A DNA stretch of 64,000 nt. It comes from Bubalus kerabau (lineage: Eukaryota > Chordata > Mammalia > Artiodactyla > Bovidae). The position numbers and the translations under genes are program-made. Position 1 is the first letter of the stretch. Each line of letters begins with the position of its first letter. Of the stretch, positions 44,488 to 56,110 are shown piece by piece. The notes beneath the pieces were generated by a model. It made no database searches. It was not told where the DNA came from and was given only the letters and a program-made list of their open reading frames with translations. The stretch lies in assembly GCF_029407905.1 (NCBI RefSeq), contig NC_073630.1, positions 39,891,001-39,955,000 of the forward strand. The letters are read 5' to 3'.

Positions 44488-45724
44488 TTTTGCTATTACC
44501 AGGAAGCTCTACAGATTATTTGCACAGAGAAAGCTGCATTTCATTTGATTGTTAGCTTGTGCTTTGTTTATTTTTGTTTTGCTAAATTCAGTGAAAAGCA
44601 AAGTCAAGAGTAATTATTTTGAATATTGGTCTTGAATTTTATTACTACATAAATTCTAAGGTGAATTCCTTTGAATAGAATAGAAGTATGGGCCCACTCC
44701 CTTCAACAGATGATCCTGCATTAGTTAGGGTACTTTTGAGGGAAAAAGAATGGGACTGAGATAGATGCTACTGCTTCTTTAAAAAACGTACAAATGTAAG
44801 AAATGAAAGCATCTCCTACAGCTGTTCTGTGAATGATGCTTCTCTTCTAAAAGCAGTTAGAGTTTAAATTAGAGTTTCATGCAAGAAGTCATTTAACCCT
44901 TAAATGACTTTGCTTCTTGCAAACACAAATTTGCAAAACCAGCTGGGAATGGGTAATGTCAAAATAAAAAGACTGTGGTGAACAGCTGAGGGCTCCTTAC
45001 CTGAGCGATTAAGGAACAGTTTGACTTCAGAGATCCTATAAGGAAAATGCTCCAAGTGACAAGTTCAAATAGAGAAGGGGAGACATTTCAGATTATAAAT
45101 ACTCCATGACTCAATGATTCATTGCAGCATGGAAAGGATTTCTCTTTGCACAAGAGTACTGGGCTGGGGTCCACTTATTACAAAACACATGCTCATTGGA
45201 GCTTAAAAAACAGCTTATATTTCATTCCTTTCAAGAAAGCACAGCCTCTAAAAGGATTACTTGAGTTATCTGTATACTAATATTGCTCTGAAGCTGCTGA
45301 ATATGTTTATAAAACTTTATAATGTGCAGACCTAACTCAGTCAATGAGACGTTGCAATGCTTTGTCATATTATAACAAGCATGATTATTTGAAAACACTC
45401 CAATAATTATAGGTGAAGGGCATCCATATAGCTATAACCTATGCTTAAAAAAAAAGAAAAAAAATGTGAATTTAAGATGGATTCTGGTTTTATAAACTTT
45501 TGTGAGCATTTTTGCTTTGCTTTACAGACAAGTTTATTTGGAAGATCTTTAAATAATAATATAAACATGTTGCCAAGTTCTGTGTTCAAATATGTTGCAG
45601 TTGACATTTAGGAGGAAATATTTTTACTGTATTGTGTATTAGACATCATACAAGTGTCAGGAAGTTCTTTGGCAGGTGTAATACACTCTGATTTAACTGT
45701 CTGGACTAATTTTCCTGTGTGCAG

Positions 45725-46524
45725 ACCTTCCAATGGAATAAGTGAAACTTCGATCTCTGAAACTGAAAACAAAAACCAGGAGAATGTCACCCATGAAGGG
45801 TACGTGGAAAGTACCACCCTACAGATTCGACCAGCCACAAAGAGCCAGTACAGAGAGTTCTATATTGTCCCTGTCAAGAGTGGAGCTCCCCTAGCTGAGG
45901 AGCAAGCGAGTGGTGCTGGTTTTTCTGGGAGCATAAAAGAAGAAACAGGCCTGGCCCCTCACACGTCTGACTCTGAAAGTGGACGCTTACCAGAGGAGAT
46001 TATCTTAAGTGAGAAGGCAGAAGCGGGGCGGCCAGGCACTGTGGTTGAGCTGCAACTGTCCCTGTCACAAGAGAGACACAAGGGCAGGAGTGCTGCTGTA
46101 GTGGCTCTCCTGGGAGCAGAAAAATCTAAGTCTCCTGACCCAGAGCCTAATTTACTACACGATGGGACTGTCCACATAAATTCTGCCCCCACTACAGAGA
46201 AAGAGGACCCTCCTCTGAGGTCCAGCAAGACAATCCAGATCTCCAGTGGCCAGGAGCTGAGAGTGATCCAGGGAAATGAAGCTGCAGACACGGGGCTGCC
46301 CCGCGTGGAAGTGATCTTCGACTGCTCTGACAGGCAGAAGACGGAAGGGTGCAGGCTTCAGGCAGCAAAGGGGTGTGTGGATTCTCCAGTGGAAGGAGGG
46401 CAGTCAGAAGCACCTCCTTCTCTGGTATCCTTTGCAGTCTCATCAGAAGGCGCAGAGCAGGGAGAAGATCCATGCTCAGAAAGGGATCACAGCAGACCTC
46501 ACAAGCACAGAGCGCGCCACGCAC
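45725..46524 (+). CDS. SYNPO2: SYNPO2 coding exon 3 (acidic/Ser-rich linker)
   Basis: This 800 bp exon encodes window residues 51 to 317 plus the first base of residue 318. It opens RPSNGISETS and contains the family-typical stretches GGYVESTTLQIRPATK-like (here EGYVESTTLQIRPATK), VVELQLSLSQERHKG and LPRVEVIFDCSDRQKTEGC. It ends HKHRARHA, followed by an arginine codon split C|GG. The acceptor is TGTGCAG (AG at 45723-45724) behind a weak pyrimidine tract. The donor CAC|GTAAGT is near consensus. No globular domain is visible. The segment is rich in Ser, Glu and Pro, as expected for the disordered linker between the PDZ domain and the actin/alpha-actinin-binding part. Reading on past the donor meets a stop at 46578-46580. 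This same donor is phase-compatible with a candidate alternative exon at 46789. Confidence 0.95.
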
Positions 46525-46788
46525 GTAAGTCCTGCCCTGGGAGCCACTGCTGGGCAGCTGGAAGGGGCTTGGGAGCTTAGGGTATTTTGCTGCTGGTTCG
46601 CCTGCCTGGATTTTTTCTTTTTAAGGTTTTTCTTATGTCTTTCATTGGCTTTTTTTTTTTTTTTTAACTAATGCACAAAATAACAAACATGAAATTGTAG
46701 AAAACACCAGTTTCTGAACTGGAAGTAATAAGTTTTAACTTTGTAGTAGATTTGAATGTTTTTAATGCACTTTCTTTTCTTCCCAAAG

Positions 46789-47171
46789 GCACGGGGACTG
46801 TTAAAGAAAATACTAAAGTTCATGTGCCTTTTTTGATTTGTCTCATATTCTATGTTAAAATAGCATTTGAGAGTCTTTGCAGTCACGTGGATGCTGAGTT
46901 TAAATGTCAAAAACTGTTGAGTTTGCTGCGGAGAGGTGTCTTTAAAATACAGGCTCAACCACTGATATTAAAAGCAGATCCTCGTTTTGAAAAAAAATCA
47001 TTGTGCAGCATGATGATGCTTGCAGAAGTGAGTTTGATGGACAAGGACATGTGGAATACTGAGCAGTTACATGATCCTCTCCGTTTTGTTAAGTCTTCAC
47101 TAGACTGCAAAGCATCTCATCTACCTTCTAGACACAGAAGTCAATCCCCAAGGCCATGTGAAGTCATTTAA
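46789..47171 (+). CDS. candidate alternative terminal exon of SYNPO2 in intron 3
   Basis: A strong pyrimidine tract (46771-46786, TTTCTTTTCTTCCC then AAAG) ends in AG at 46787-46788, with a possible branch point in TTTTAATG about 24 bases upstream. If exon 3 (ending with one codon base, C) is joined to 46789 (GC), an Arg codon forms and the frame stays open for 126 more codons to TAA at 47169-47171. The novel tail starts TGTVKENTKVHV, has a hydrophobic patch (PFLICLIFYV) and ends RPCEVI. ATTAAA follows at 47242-47247 and AATAAA at 48151-48156. The product would be about 479 residues: PDZ and linker without the NLS, PPPY or actin-binding regions. I do not recognise the tail. It could be a chance open frame, so this is a prediction and not an established exon. 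Confidence 0.3.
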
Positions 47172-47207
47172 ATGTCTCCCAACTCAAGATATATTTTAAA
47201 ATCAAGG

Positions 47208-47217
47208 CCTTTTATGG
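47208..47217. promoter_or_regulatory. CArG-box match CCTTTTATGG
   Basis: Perfect CC(A/T)6GG in intron 3. Same chance caveat as for the match at 3925. Confidence 0.15.
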
Positions 47218-47719
47218 TGTTTTGTTTTACCCAGGAGAGTGATTAAAGAAAGACGAATGAAGATAGGAATGGCAGTTGGGTTTTATGATTTCTGTAATTT
47301 TCTTTCATGAACTTCTTAAAAACAAATTTGGAATTTCATTTAGGCATTTGAGGAGGTAAAGGTTGACTGTCAAAGACACTTGAATGTATGCGTGATACAC
47401 AACAGTAATGATCTTGGTTATTCAAAGTAGTATATTAATTCTCCTAACTACTGTTATTCCTTTTAAAGCATATTTTTAGCATAACCATGTGTAGCTGAAT
47501 TGACAAGTGCTGTTAATCATTCCTTATACTTTAAGCATCTGTATGCATCTTCACATTTATAGCATATTAAACAAGTGTATTAAGGCAGCATTCACATACT
47601 TTACATGTTGGCAGTGAAGTGAGCAACAACTGTGCAACTGTGACTGTCAATTTAATAGTAAGTTGTATAACACTAGTCAAAAAAGGAATTACATTTAGGA
47701 ATGACCATGCTTTTTACTC

Positions 47720-47800
47720 TAAGTAAAATTTGATTTCTTTAAGTAAAATTTGATTACCAGTGAATTTCTCTAAGTAAAATTTGATTACCAGTGAATATCT
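47720..47800. repeat. short tandem duplication
   Basis: TAAGTAAAATTTGAT occurs at 47720-47734, 47740-47754 and 47771-47785. The last two copies share a longer unit of 31 bases including TACCAGTGAAT. Confidence 0.9.
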
Positions 47801-48964
47801 GTAATTTTGTTATAAAACTATTTTGATTCTATTTTATTTAAAAAAAAATTAACCATTAAGTGTGATTTTTTTTCCCCCCAGTCACAAACAGAAGTAATTT
47901 TCAATCAAAAAAAATTTTTTTTTTAATGTCTGAAATTTTTATTTAACTCTTTTGAGGAATTCAAAAATTATTTGTGAATTATGCTTATTTTTATCATCGA
48001 CAGTGCTATAAGTTAACTTGCCACGAATTTATTTTTATAACAATAATAATGTTAAAATTTTAAATATAATTTTTTGTTATCCTAAAACTGTCAGGTTCTC
48101 ATTTTACATGACTTAATTTCTGTCTACCCACAGCTGTAAATGTTACTAGTAATAAAATTTAAAATTCCCCCAAGATTTACACTTATTCTTGCTGCAACTA
48201 AAGTAGTATTTCCAAGAGAGCAATGCATTTATGAACAACTTTATCTAGACAACTTTGTAGCTAAAGTTTCTTAAATATAGTCACAATAACTTTATACTCT
48301 GAATTGTTGTTAATTATTGATTCAGTACCTTCAATTATTATTCATTACATTTTAAATTTTATTTTGATTTAGTAGCTGTGAATGCAAAGACTTTAGGGGA
48401 ATGGCAAACTAAAAGAAAAAAGAAAACCTAAATATTTAAACTCATTACATGAAAAGATTTAAGTAAACAATATTTTCTTATTTCTCCCTCCCTCCTTTTT
48501 AAAATGCTTGGAAATGTTTTATATCAATATTTTATTTTTAAAATATGAAAATACAAGGTTTGTCCTAAGTTGTTTTTGGAAAATATTATGTCCTTAAATT
48601 ATTTCCATTGTAATTTTAATTACATCCAATTAACCGACATTTATTTTCCAGTGTTTATTGTTAAAGTTTAAGGAGCTATACAGAAACAAATTATGAGACA
48701 TATTCTAATCAATATAAAAATGTATTTGTAGAAAAAAATGAAGTGATATATATGCAAGTTATATCTATATCATCATATATATCAATATAGAAGTATACAT
48801 TTTGAAAGAAGAAAGAGAAATGAGTTGGATTGCATCACAATTTAGTACCCAACTGTAAACATGTTTTTTCTGTATTTATTTTCCCCCAGGAGAGTTGATT
48901 TCTGGGTTGCTATGCAGTCTTCCTTGAACTTATCAACTCAATGTAATCTTTGTATTTTCCCTAG

Positions 48965-51180
48965 GGCTCAGGAGGAGTGAAAGCTTATCAGAAAAGCAGG
49001 TGAAAGAAGCAAAATCTAAATGCAAAAGCATTGCCCTCCTTCTGACAGATGCCCCCAACCCCAACTCCAAGGGGGTGTTGATGTTTAAGAAGCGTCGTAG
49101 GAGGGCCAGGAAATACACATTAGTCAGCTACGGGACTGGGGAACTTGAGCGAGAGGCAGAGGAGGAGGAGGAAGACGGCGACAAAGAGGATCCATGTGAA
49201 GTAGCATTTCTGGGTGCAAGCGAATCGGAGGTGGATGAAGAGCTGTTGTCTGACACTGAGGACAACACACAAGTTGCAAACTTTGACTGGGATTCTGGTC
49301 TAGTGGACATTGAAAAGAAACTGAGCAGAGGGGACAAGATGGAGATGTTGCCAGACACCACAGGCAAGGGGGCCCTCATGTTTGCCAAGAGGAGGGAGAG
49401 AATGGATCAGATCACAGCCCAAAAAGAGGAGGAGAGGGCGGCCGGAGTGCCAAGCAGAGAACCAGATGCTGCCCAGACAGATGGCCTGAGAACCGTGACG
49501 TCTTACCAAAGGAAGGAAGAAGAGTCAGTGAGAGTGCAGAGCTCTGTGAGCAAAAGCTACATTGAGGTGAGCCATGGTCTTGGCCATGTGCCCCAACAGA
49601 ATGGCTTCACTGGGGTGTCTGAGACAGCAGAAGCTCAGAGGATGATCCCTGTGAATAGAACAGCCAAGCCCTTCCCGGGGTCTGGGAACCAGCCGGCAAC
49701 CCCCTTCTCTCCAAGCCGAAACGTGACAAGTCCTATCGCTGACTTTCCTGCGCCTCCACCTTACTCTGCAGTCACACCCCCACCTGAAACCTTCTCCAGA
49801 GCAGTGTCGAGTCCAACAGCTGGCCCAGCACCGCCCCCTCCGTGGCCCCAGCCTGCCCCATGGTCCCAGCCGGCCTTTTACGATTCATCTGAACGAATAG
49901 CTTCCAGGGATGAAAGGATTGCGGTGCCAGCAAAAAGAACGGGGATATTGCAAGAGGCCAAAAGGAGAAGCACGACAAAACCCATGTTCACTTTTAAAGA
50001 GCCCAAAGTCAGCCCCAACCCTGAACTCTTGTCACTTCTTCAAAATTCTGAGGGCAAAAAGGGCCCTGGAGCGGGAGCAGATTCCGGACCTGAAGAAGAC
50101 TACCTCAGTTTAGGAGCAGAGGCTTGTAACTTCATGCAAGGCTCCTCTGCAAAACAGAAGACCCCGCCTCCTGTCGCTCCAAAGCCTGCTGTCAAGTCAT
50201 CATCCTCCCAACCAGTCACTCCGGTTTCTCCAGTCTGGTCGCCAGGAGTGGCTCCAGCGCAACCTCCTGCCTTCCCCACATCTAACCCGTCACATGGCAC
50301 CGTGGTCTCCTCCATCAAAATCGCGCAGCCTTCTTATGCTCCCGCCCGGCCTGCAAGTGCTCTGAACCTGGCTGGTCCTTTCAAAGGCCCACAGGCAGCG
50401 GTAGCCAGCCGGAACTATACTCCCAAGCCAGCAGCTCCCACACCGACAGTGAACACTGCTCATGCTGGTGCGGTGGGACCATCCAATGAGCTTCCAGGAA
50501 TGAGTGGGAAAGGAGCCCAGCTCTTTGCTAAGAGGCAGTCAAGGATGGAGAAGTACGTGGTAGATTCGGACACCGTGCAGGCCCACGCTGCCCGGGCTCA
50601 TTCTCCCACCCCGTCTCTCCCGGCCGGTTGGAAGTACTCCTCCAATGTCCGAGCGCCTCCGCCTGTGGCCTACAATCCTATCCACTCCCCCTCCTACCCA
50701 CCGGCTGCTGTCAAGTCTCAGCCATCAGGCCTACAGGCCTCCAAGACAGGCAAGAAAAAGGGCAAGAAACCCCTCAATGCTTTGGATGTCATGAAGCACC
50801 AACCCTATCAGCTTAATGCGTCCTTGTTTACTTTCCAACCTCCGGATGGAAAGGACGGCCTCCCCGCAAAGCCATCGGTCAAGGCCAGTTCAGTGCCAGC
50901 TGCGAAGCAAGCTCTTCCTCCTCGGCCAGTGAACGCTGGCTCGCCCACTAATGTTCAGGCCTCCTCTGTGTACTCCGTGCCAGCCTATACCTCTCCGCCC
51001 TCCTTCTTTGCTGAGGTCACCTCACCGGTCAGCGCTTCCCCAGTGCCCGTGGCCATCCCCACCTCTCCAAAGCAGGAATCAGCCTCAACATCTTACTTTG
51101 TGGCACCAAGGCCAAAGTTCTCAGCCAAGAAGAGCGGTGTCACAGTTCAGGTGTGGAAACCATCTGTGGTGGAAGAGTAA
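48965..51180 (+). CDS. SYNPO2: SYNPO2 coding exon 4 (actin-binding region and C-terminus)
   Basis: This large exon encodes 737 residues plus the stop. The acceptor is TTTTCCCTAG (AG at 48963-48964), and the first two bases complete Arg from exon 3. Visible elements in order: LRRSESLSEKQ; a basic cluster KKRRRRARK (49087-49113), the expected nuclear-localisation signal of myopodin; a Glu/Asp run (about 49150-49195); KGALMFAKR (49366 on); PPPY (49753-49764), which in SYNPO2 is known to bind the BAG3 WW domain; a Pro-rich central region; KGAQLFAKR (50509 on); KTGKKKGKKPLNALDVMKH; and the terminal VWKPSVVEE before TAA at 51178-51180. With exons 2 and 3 it gives 1055 residues. Adding about 35 from exon 1 predicts roughly 1090, against 1093 for the human isoform with this ending. 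Known role: actin bundling and Z-disc/stress-fibre scaffolding (filamin C, alpha-actinin) and BAG3-linked autophagy of damaged filamin. The exon is clearly more GC-rich than its surroundings and has no frameshift. Confidence 0.97.
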
Positions 51181-51744
51181 TCTTTTAGGCGAAGCTGAGT
51201 GTCCACTTTGCTTGAAACGAATTGTTTGCGGTGTTAACTTGAGTCCCAGAGAATGCCTAGCAAGTCCTCAACTTACTTAATTTCAGATGTCACCTCCCAA
51301 TCTGGGTCCAAGAAGCAGAATATTTTTAATGAGTCAGAAATCTAACTCAGATTGACTTAAAACATATTTATCTTCGTTGCACACTTAAAAAAAATCTGGG
51401 AGCACCCCCAAATAGACATGGGCCATTGTATTAAGTAAGCAGGATACTTAGGGTTTATGCATTTAGCCACAAGACAGTGATCAGTGTTATCAACATTAGG
51501 ACACAGTCTTTATGTGACAGAACAGCTGTGTTCCTACAGTGAAAAGGTTCAATTGTAGTGAAAATATAACATGTATTGACTGAAGTTTCCTTTCTAAGTA
51601 GTGCTTTATCTCTATTACTAGTATTAAGGGATAAGAAATTTATTGAGGACAGGGATCAGCTCTGGTCTGTCAACCTCAGCCACCTGTTTGATGTCACAGA
51701 GAACTTGGGGATTGTTGGAATGTACATAGTTTAGTAAGGTGGAT

Positions 51745-51860
51745 AAGAAAGAGGGGATTAATAATTACGGAGTACTTGCTATCTACCAGGCTCCTTGCCA
51801 GATGTTATATATATATTATCTTATTTCAAAGACTTCTTTAAAGTAAACTGGATGGGCAAG
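51745..51860 (-). repeat. possible MIR remnant (antisense)
   Basis: GAGTACTTGCTATCTACCAGG, CCTTGCCAGATGTTATATAT and TATCTTATTTCAAAGA resemble the antisense MIR 3' part. Confidence 0.4.
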
Positions 51861-52685
51861 AGGGATAATTATTCTTAGAGGTTGATTCCCATCCTCCCTC
51901 CCCAATTACTTAAGAAACTCAGTGAGTACATCTCCAATTGCCCATGAAAGCATAAGTTTGTTTTCCTCAGCTGAGGCAAGCGGTAGAATACATTATAAAG
52001 GAGGAATGTATAAAAAGGTGAGTAGGCTTCAGATAAAGGCACATGTGTGACCATTGTTTTCCTTTTGGAAATCATGTGATTGGGAGATTACTGACTCTGG
52101 GTTACTGAAAGGTTACTGACTCTGGGGGCTGACTGTGAAGCACAAGGAACCCCATGTATGTGGAGGCCGTAGGATGAGAACACACAGTTATTAGCATCAT
52201 TTCTGAGTGACCTCACGGATTTTTTTCTTCTGTTTATTTTTTCTTTCTGACCACTGCTTCTCCCACTGTTCCTTGCAATTCTATTCTTGCACCTTCATTT
52301 TATTATTTATATTTGATGGACCAGGAGGATTAAGGCAAGGTTACCTTGTAAATTTGGATTGGTCACACACCATGTCATCATCCAGCTGGCTCTGAAGTCA
52401 ATAATGTTACTGACAGTAAACCTGAAGACCTTTCTCATATCTATTTTAAGTCCAAGTCTGACCAATCATGGAAACTATTCAACATGAATTAATGTAGAGA
52501 ACCACAAAGCATTTTTGACAACTCCAAGGAAAACCATCTTCTCAATAGAAGAGATATGTCTAGAGACTTCTCATAAAAGCTTGCCTGGTGTGAGGGTACA
52601 TGGTACCATGTTAATCCTCTGAAAATATCTGTATTCCTGTTCTTTTTCTGCTGTCACTGTCAATCTGCTATATTTTCACTATCCT

Positions 52686-52691
52686 ATTAAA
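52686..52691 (+). promoter_or_regulatory. candidate poly(A) signal ATTAAA
   Basis: This hexamer variant lies about 1.5 kb after the SYNPO2 stop, followed by a T/GT-containing stretch (TATCTTCTTTATCTGTTC). It is the common second-best signal and no canonical hexamer lies between it and the stop. Confidence 0.3.
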
Positions 52692-53152
52692 GTATTACTA
52701 TCTTCTTTATCTGTTCAATGTATTTAAAAAAAAATCCCTGTATGAACTGTTCTAAGTCATTTTTTCTGATATTTCACTTATATCACTCTCCAAATATCTG
52801 AGTTTCTTTTTTGTGAACATTTCCACTTCTCTGTACATTGCAAAACTGCAAGCCATAGGTATTTCTATGATAAAACACAGAGGAGAATTAAGTTAGTTAC
52901 AGAACAATGGGCCTTATTCTTTTTCTCTGGAAAATCTTCTATTGGCTTTGATGGCAATTTACCTAGAGGTCAGAACCACAGGATGTAGCTTGGTCTCTTT
53001 TTTTGCCTTTTTGGGAAATCAATTAGGAAGATTCATACAGGATAAAGGAAAAAGCAGTCTATCCATTATATAATACTATTGTTTGTTACTTGTTCCCTGC
53101 AAAGGAAATCTGTTGAATGCTGTGCATTTTGCATTCTTTTCTAATAGAACAA

Positions 53153-53162
53153 CCAAAAAAGG
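53153..53162. promoter_or_regulatory. CArG-box match CCAAAAAAGG
   Basis: Perfect pattern match downstream of the coding end. Weak evidence by itself. Confidence 0.15.
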
Positions 53163-54412
53163 CATCTTAAAGTGAAGCAGGAAAGGAGATCATTTTTATA
53201 ACTTTGCATTCTTAACACAGCATTTAAAGAATGGCATGAATTAGGGAGAAGACAGTGGAACACAAGGTAGTCAATTTGAGTCCTCTGGTTCAAAAGTATC
53301 CTAGAATGGTAATGACCCACAAGTATTCCCAGTTGTCCAGTGGTTTGTGGTATGTAGGAATGAGGAGTGTTTGGGGTCTGTTTCCTGTAGGACAGGTGGC
53401 CATCTGAGCAGAGCTACTATTTGGAGTTGATGACTAAAGACACAACTAACATGGCTGGGACTGTCATGGGGTTCCCAAAAAGCTTCTAAGAAGCATGGCA
53501 GGTATGCAGTCAAAGCATCCACAACTTCGACTGGGAGCTGGTAGCATAGCTCTCATCTGGAACCATACAGTCCCAAATTATGGAAAAGGCAGGGAATCTT
53601 CCAGAATTGTATCCACAGCAGAGTCTATACTTGATCCTGAGAGATGAGGGCATGGAAGGGAGAAGGACTAAGCCAACTTCCTGGAGGAAAAGAGATTTCT
53701 TTGTCTTTTTTCCCCAGCCAGGGAGCCCCTGGGAACTTGGATACAGAATAAGCTGGGTGTGTCACCTCTCAGGTTGGAGTTATGGAAATGATGTCAGTGT
53801 GGCAGGTGGGAGACTTAGGACTCATGACATCAGCTTCCTTCCCACTGGACACCCTTTGAATTCTGGGTGTTGTTGCCTGTTTTTGGTAGCAGATGTTTCA
53901 GTTGGTTAGTTGACTGGTTTGAGGGTATGAGGAGGCAGGTTTTTTTTTGGTTTTTAGGATCTTGCCTTTATCCTTGTCCTTTGTTAGCTTACTTTCTGTG
54001 CAGAACACCTATGAAGTCAAGTTTTCATCACCAAAACAATGGCAACGTTCATTTACTGAGTGCTTGTGTTATGTTAGGCGCCTTATATATATTATATGGT
54101 TTACAGGCACTGGAATATAAAATATAATATAACGACAGTCACTGACTTCCTACAAGACCTTATGCAAATTTCTTTCCACCAGTGTCCCCTTAATAATGTC
54201 TCAAACCTTTCTTTCTGGAATGTTGTACCATACTGAGTACAGCACACAAGACCAGATATTCTAAGAAGAAAGGTGCTTTGTAAATTTAAGTACACATATT
54301 CCTCTCAGTCCTATAGGAGGGCAGATTGAATCACAGAACTCTTAAGGTTGGGGATCTGACCATTGCCACTTTGATCTTAGAACAGTTACAGTTTTATTTC
54401 TAATATTTCAAT

Positions 54413-54418
54413 AATAAA
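54413..54418 (+). promoter_or_regulatory. candidate poly(A) signal AATAAA
   Basis: First canonical AATAAA downstream of the SYNPO2 stop (about 3.2 kb), followed within 20 bases by CATTCTTCTTTG, a T-rich downstream element. It could end a long 3' UTR. Another AATAAA is at 55856-55861. Confidence 0.3.
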
Positions 54419-56110
54419 CACATTCTTCTTTGAGAGAAGAAAATCACACTGTTTCTGCATTTTGAATATTCATTGATAGTATAAAGCATACACTTTTAGG
54501 AATATGTTTTATAAGACACATTGGGGCTGTCATTTTGAAGCATGTAAAAGCTTGTACTTCAAAATATTTCTAGTATGATTTTTAATGAGAACATGTATCT
54601 CATTTAATCTTCACAAGAAGCAACTCATCTGAACTATAGGAAAATTGATCTGAGTTACAATAGTTCTTGAGACTACACCAGCGTTCTTTAACTCTTCTAG
54701 ATAGTGCTGAGTCCTTTCAGAACATGGGTTTCATAGGGCTGCTGAATATTACCACACAGCTGAATTCTAGCCTGGCGGCAAGAGTCACATCTGAGATGTC
54801 AAGAACAAATGATCTGTGTTTAAAGGGAATGGACTAACTTATGCGGGACCACTGTTTTGTTTAGTTACTAGCTTGAAAAAACTTGGAAGGCCGTTTTCCG
54901 CTGACAGGCATATCATACACTCTGACTGCAGCACTTTCTCAGAAGTCTCTTGAGAACACAAGAAGACACATGGCTGTTAGTGTCTGAGTTTGGATTTAAT
55001 CTTCCAAACAAAAGTCCCTTGCTGTGTATCCATTCAATCCAGTTATAAATTCGAGAACCTGCAAGCACCCGGGTGAATTCCTGAAATCTATTGCTATTTT
55101 ATGAGTCACCACTGGCCGAGCAGGAAGGGTATTTGAAGTCATAGTCATCAAAAAGAAGTGATTGTTTTCTAAAAAGCTAAATGCTTAAAATGCTTCCAGA
55201 GGGAAGCAGTGGGCTGTGTTCTCATTCCCTCTTACAATCAGAGTTGTTTGTTATAAAAATTGTTAAAAGTTCATGAGAAAAATATGTAAATTCTGAGAAC
55301 CAGCATCATATTCCCAGAAGCACTGACCCTTGCTGGTCTCAAGTGCCCTTATCACTGGACTCTGGGGGACATAAAGACTCATGTAACACTTCGGTGCCAC
55401 TGAGTTTGTCAACAAGTATTCTGGGAAAAAGCAGAATTGAATTCTTCTGTAGACTTCCCACCAGGATTGGCCAAAAGCCATAAAACAAGCTCGTAAATTC
55501 CCACAGGACCCAAACACCAGGCAAAATTGCTAAAAGAGGCTAGTCTGAGTTAGAAAAGAAAAAGGAAAAAAATTACAGACCATCCTGTGGGACATCGGGC
55601 CAATAACAGCCAAAAGCCCCCAAATCAGATTATCTTTTCCTTGATGTTATCAGGTACAGCCAGTTTCTTAAATTAAAAAAAAAAAAAAGAACGTTTCCAT
55701 GATATGTATATTTTTATACTGAATTACCATTTGGCAGTTGGAAATCATAGACCTTATTACTCAGAAGCAACTGAATGAAGAGAAATTTAATTTATAAATA
55801 TCAAATCCTGTCAGATATTTCTCAGATTCCTGATTTTATCAGAGCTATGCCAGCTAATAAAGTATTTCTTAAGCATAAAAAGTTAGACTTCTACATGATC
55901 CTATAGTTTAAATAGTTGTTATTGAATACAGAATTTCATAAGTTTTCCTTTTTTTGGTTCTAAATGTAAAGTTCCTCATGCTTACCTCTGTTTATACCTC
56001 ATTCTTTTGTTTATCTAAATCATGTGTGCTTCATGACTTATGAAATACATTCAGGGCCCCTAATAAAAGTAATCACAAGGACCTACTTTCCAGCCAACAC
56101 TTCTTCCTCT

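Larger units (their letters stand above)
43202..45724. other. SYNPO2 intron 2, remainder
   Basis: AT-rich unique DNA with a CA microsatellite (44029-44053) and a GTT repeat (44467-44487). No gene is recognised. Ends in the weak acceptor of exon 3. Confidence 0.45.
46525..48964. other. SYNPO2: SYNPO2 intron 3
   Basis: 2.44 kb intron, phase 1. It starts GTAAGT and ends TTTTCCCTAG. It holds a T15-17 run (46650-46667), the candidate alternative terminal exon (46789-47171) and a local tandem duplication (47720-47800); 47800-48700 is very AT-rich. No interspersed ruminant repeat is seen, unlike introns 1 and 2. Confidence 0.85.
51181..52700 (+). other. SYNPO2: SYNPO2 3' untranslated region (extent uncertain)
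   Basis: This is unique, moderately AT-rich sequence directly after the stop codon, with no splice donor needed for the isoform ending VVEE. The first candidate polyadenylation hexamer that looks usable is ATTAAA at 52686-52691. A canonical AATAAA occurs only at 54413-54418, so a longer 3' UTR of about 3.2 kb is possible. A MIR-like fragment (about 51745-51860) is embedded. No other gene is visible here. Confidence 0.55.
52701..56099. other. downstream of SYNPO2 coding end, no gene recognised
   Basis: Unique sequence. It may be 3' UTR up to 54413 or intron of longer SYNPO2 isoforms. 53580-54127 has overlapping open frames without family resemblance. Confidence 0.4.

Noticed and set aside
49128..50318. 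Antisense and alternate-frame open stretches opposite SYNPO2 exon 4
   Set aside because: Shadows of a GC-rich, Pro/Ser-rich coding exon.
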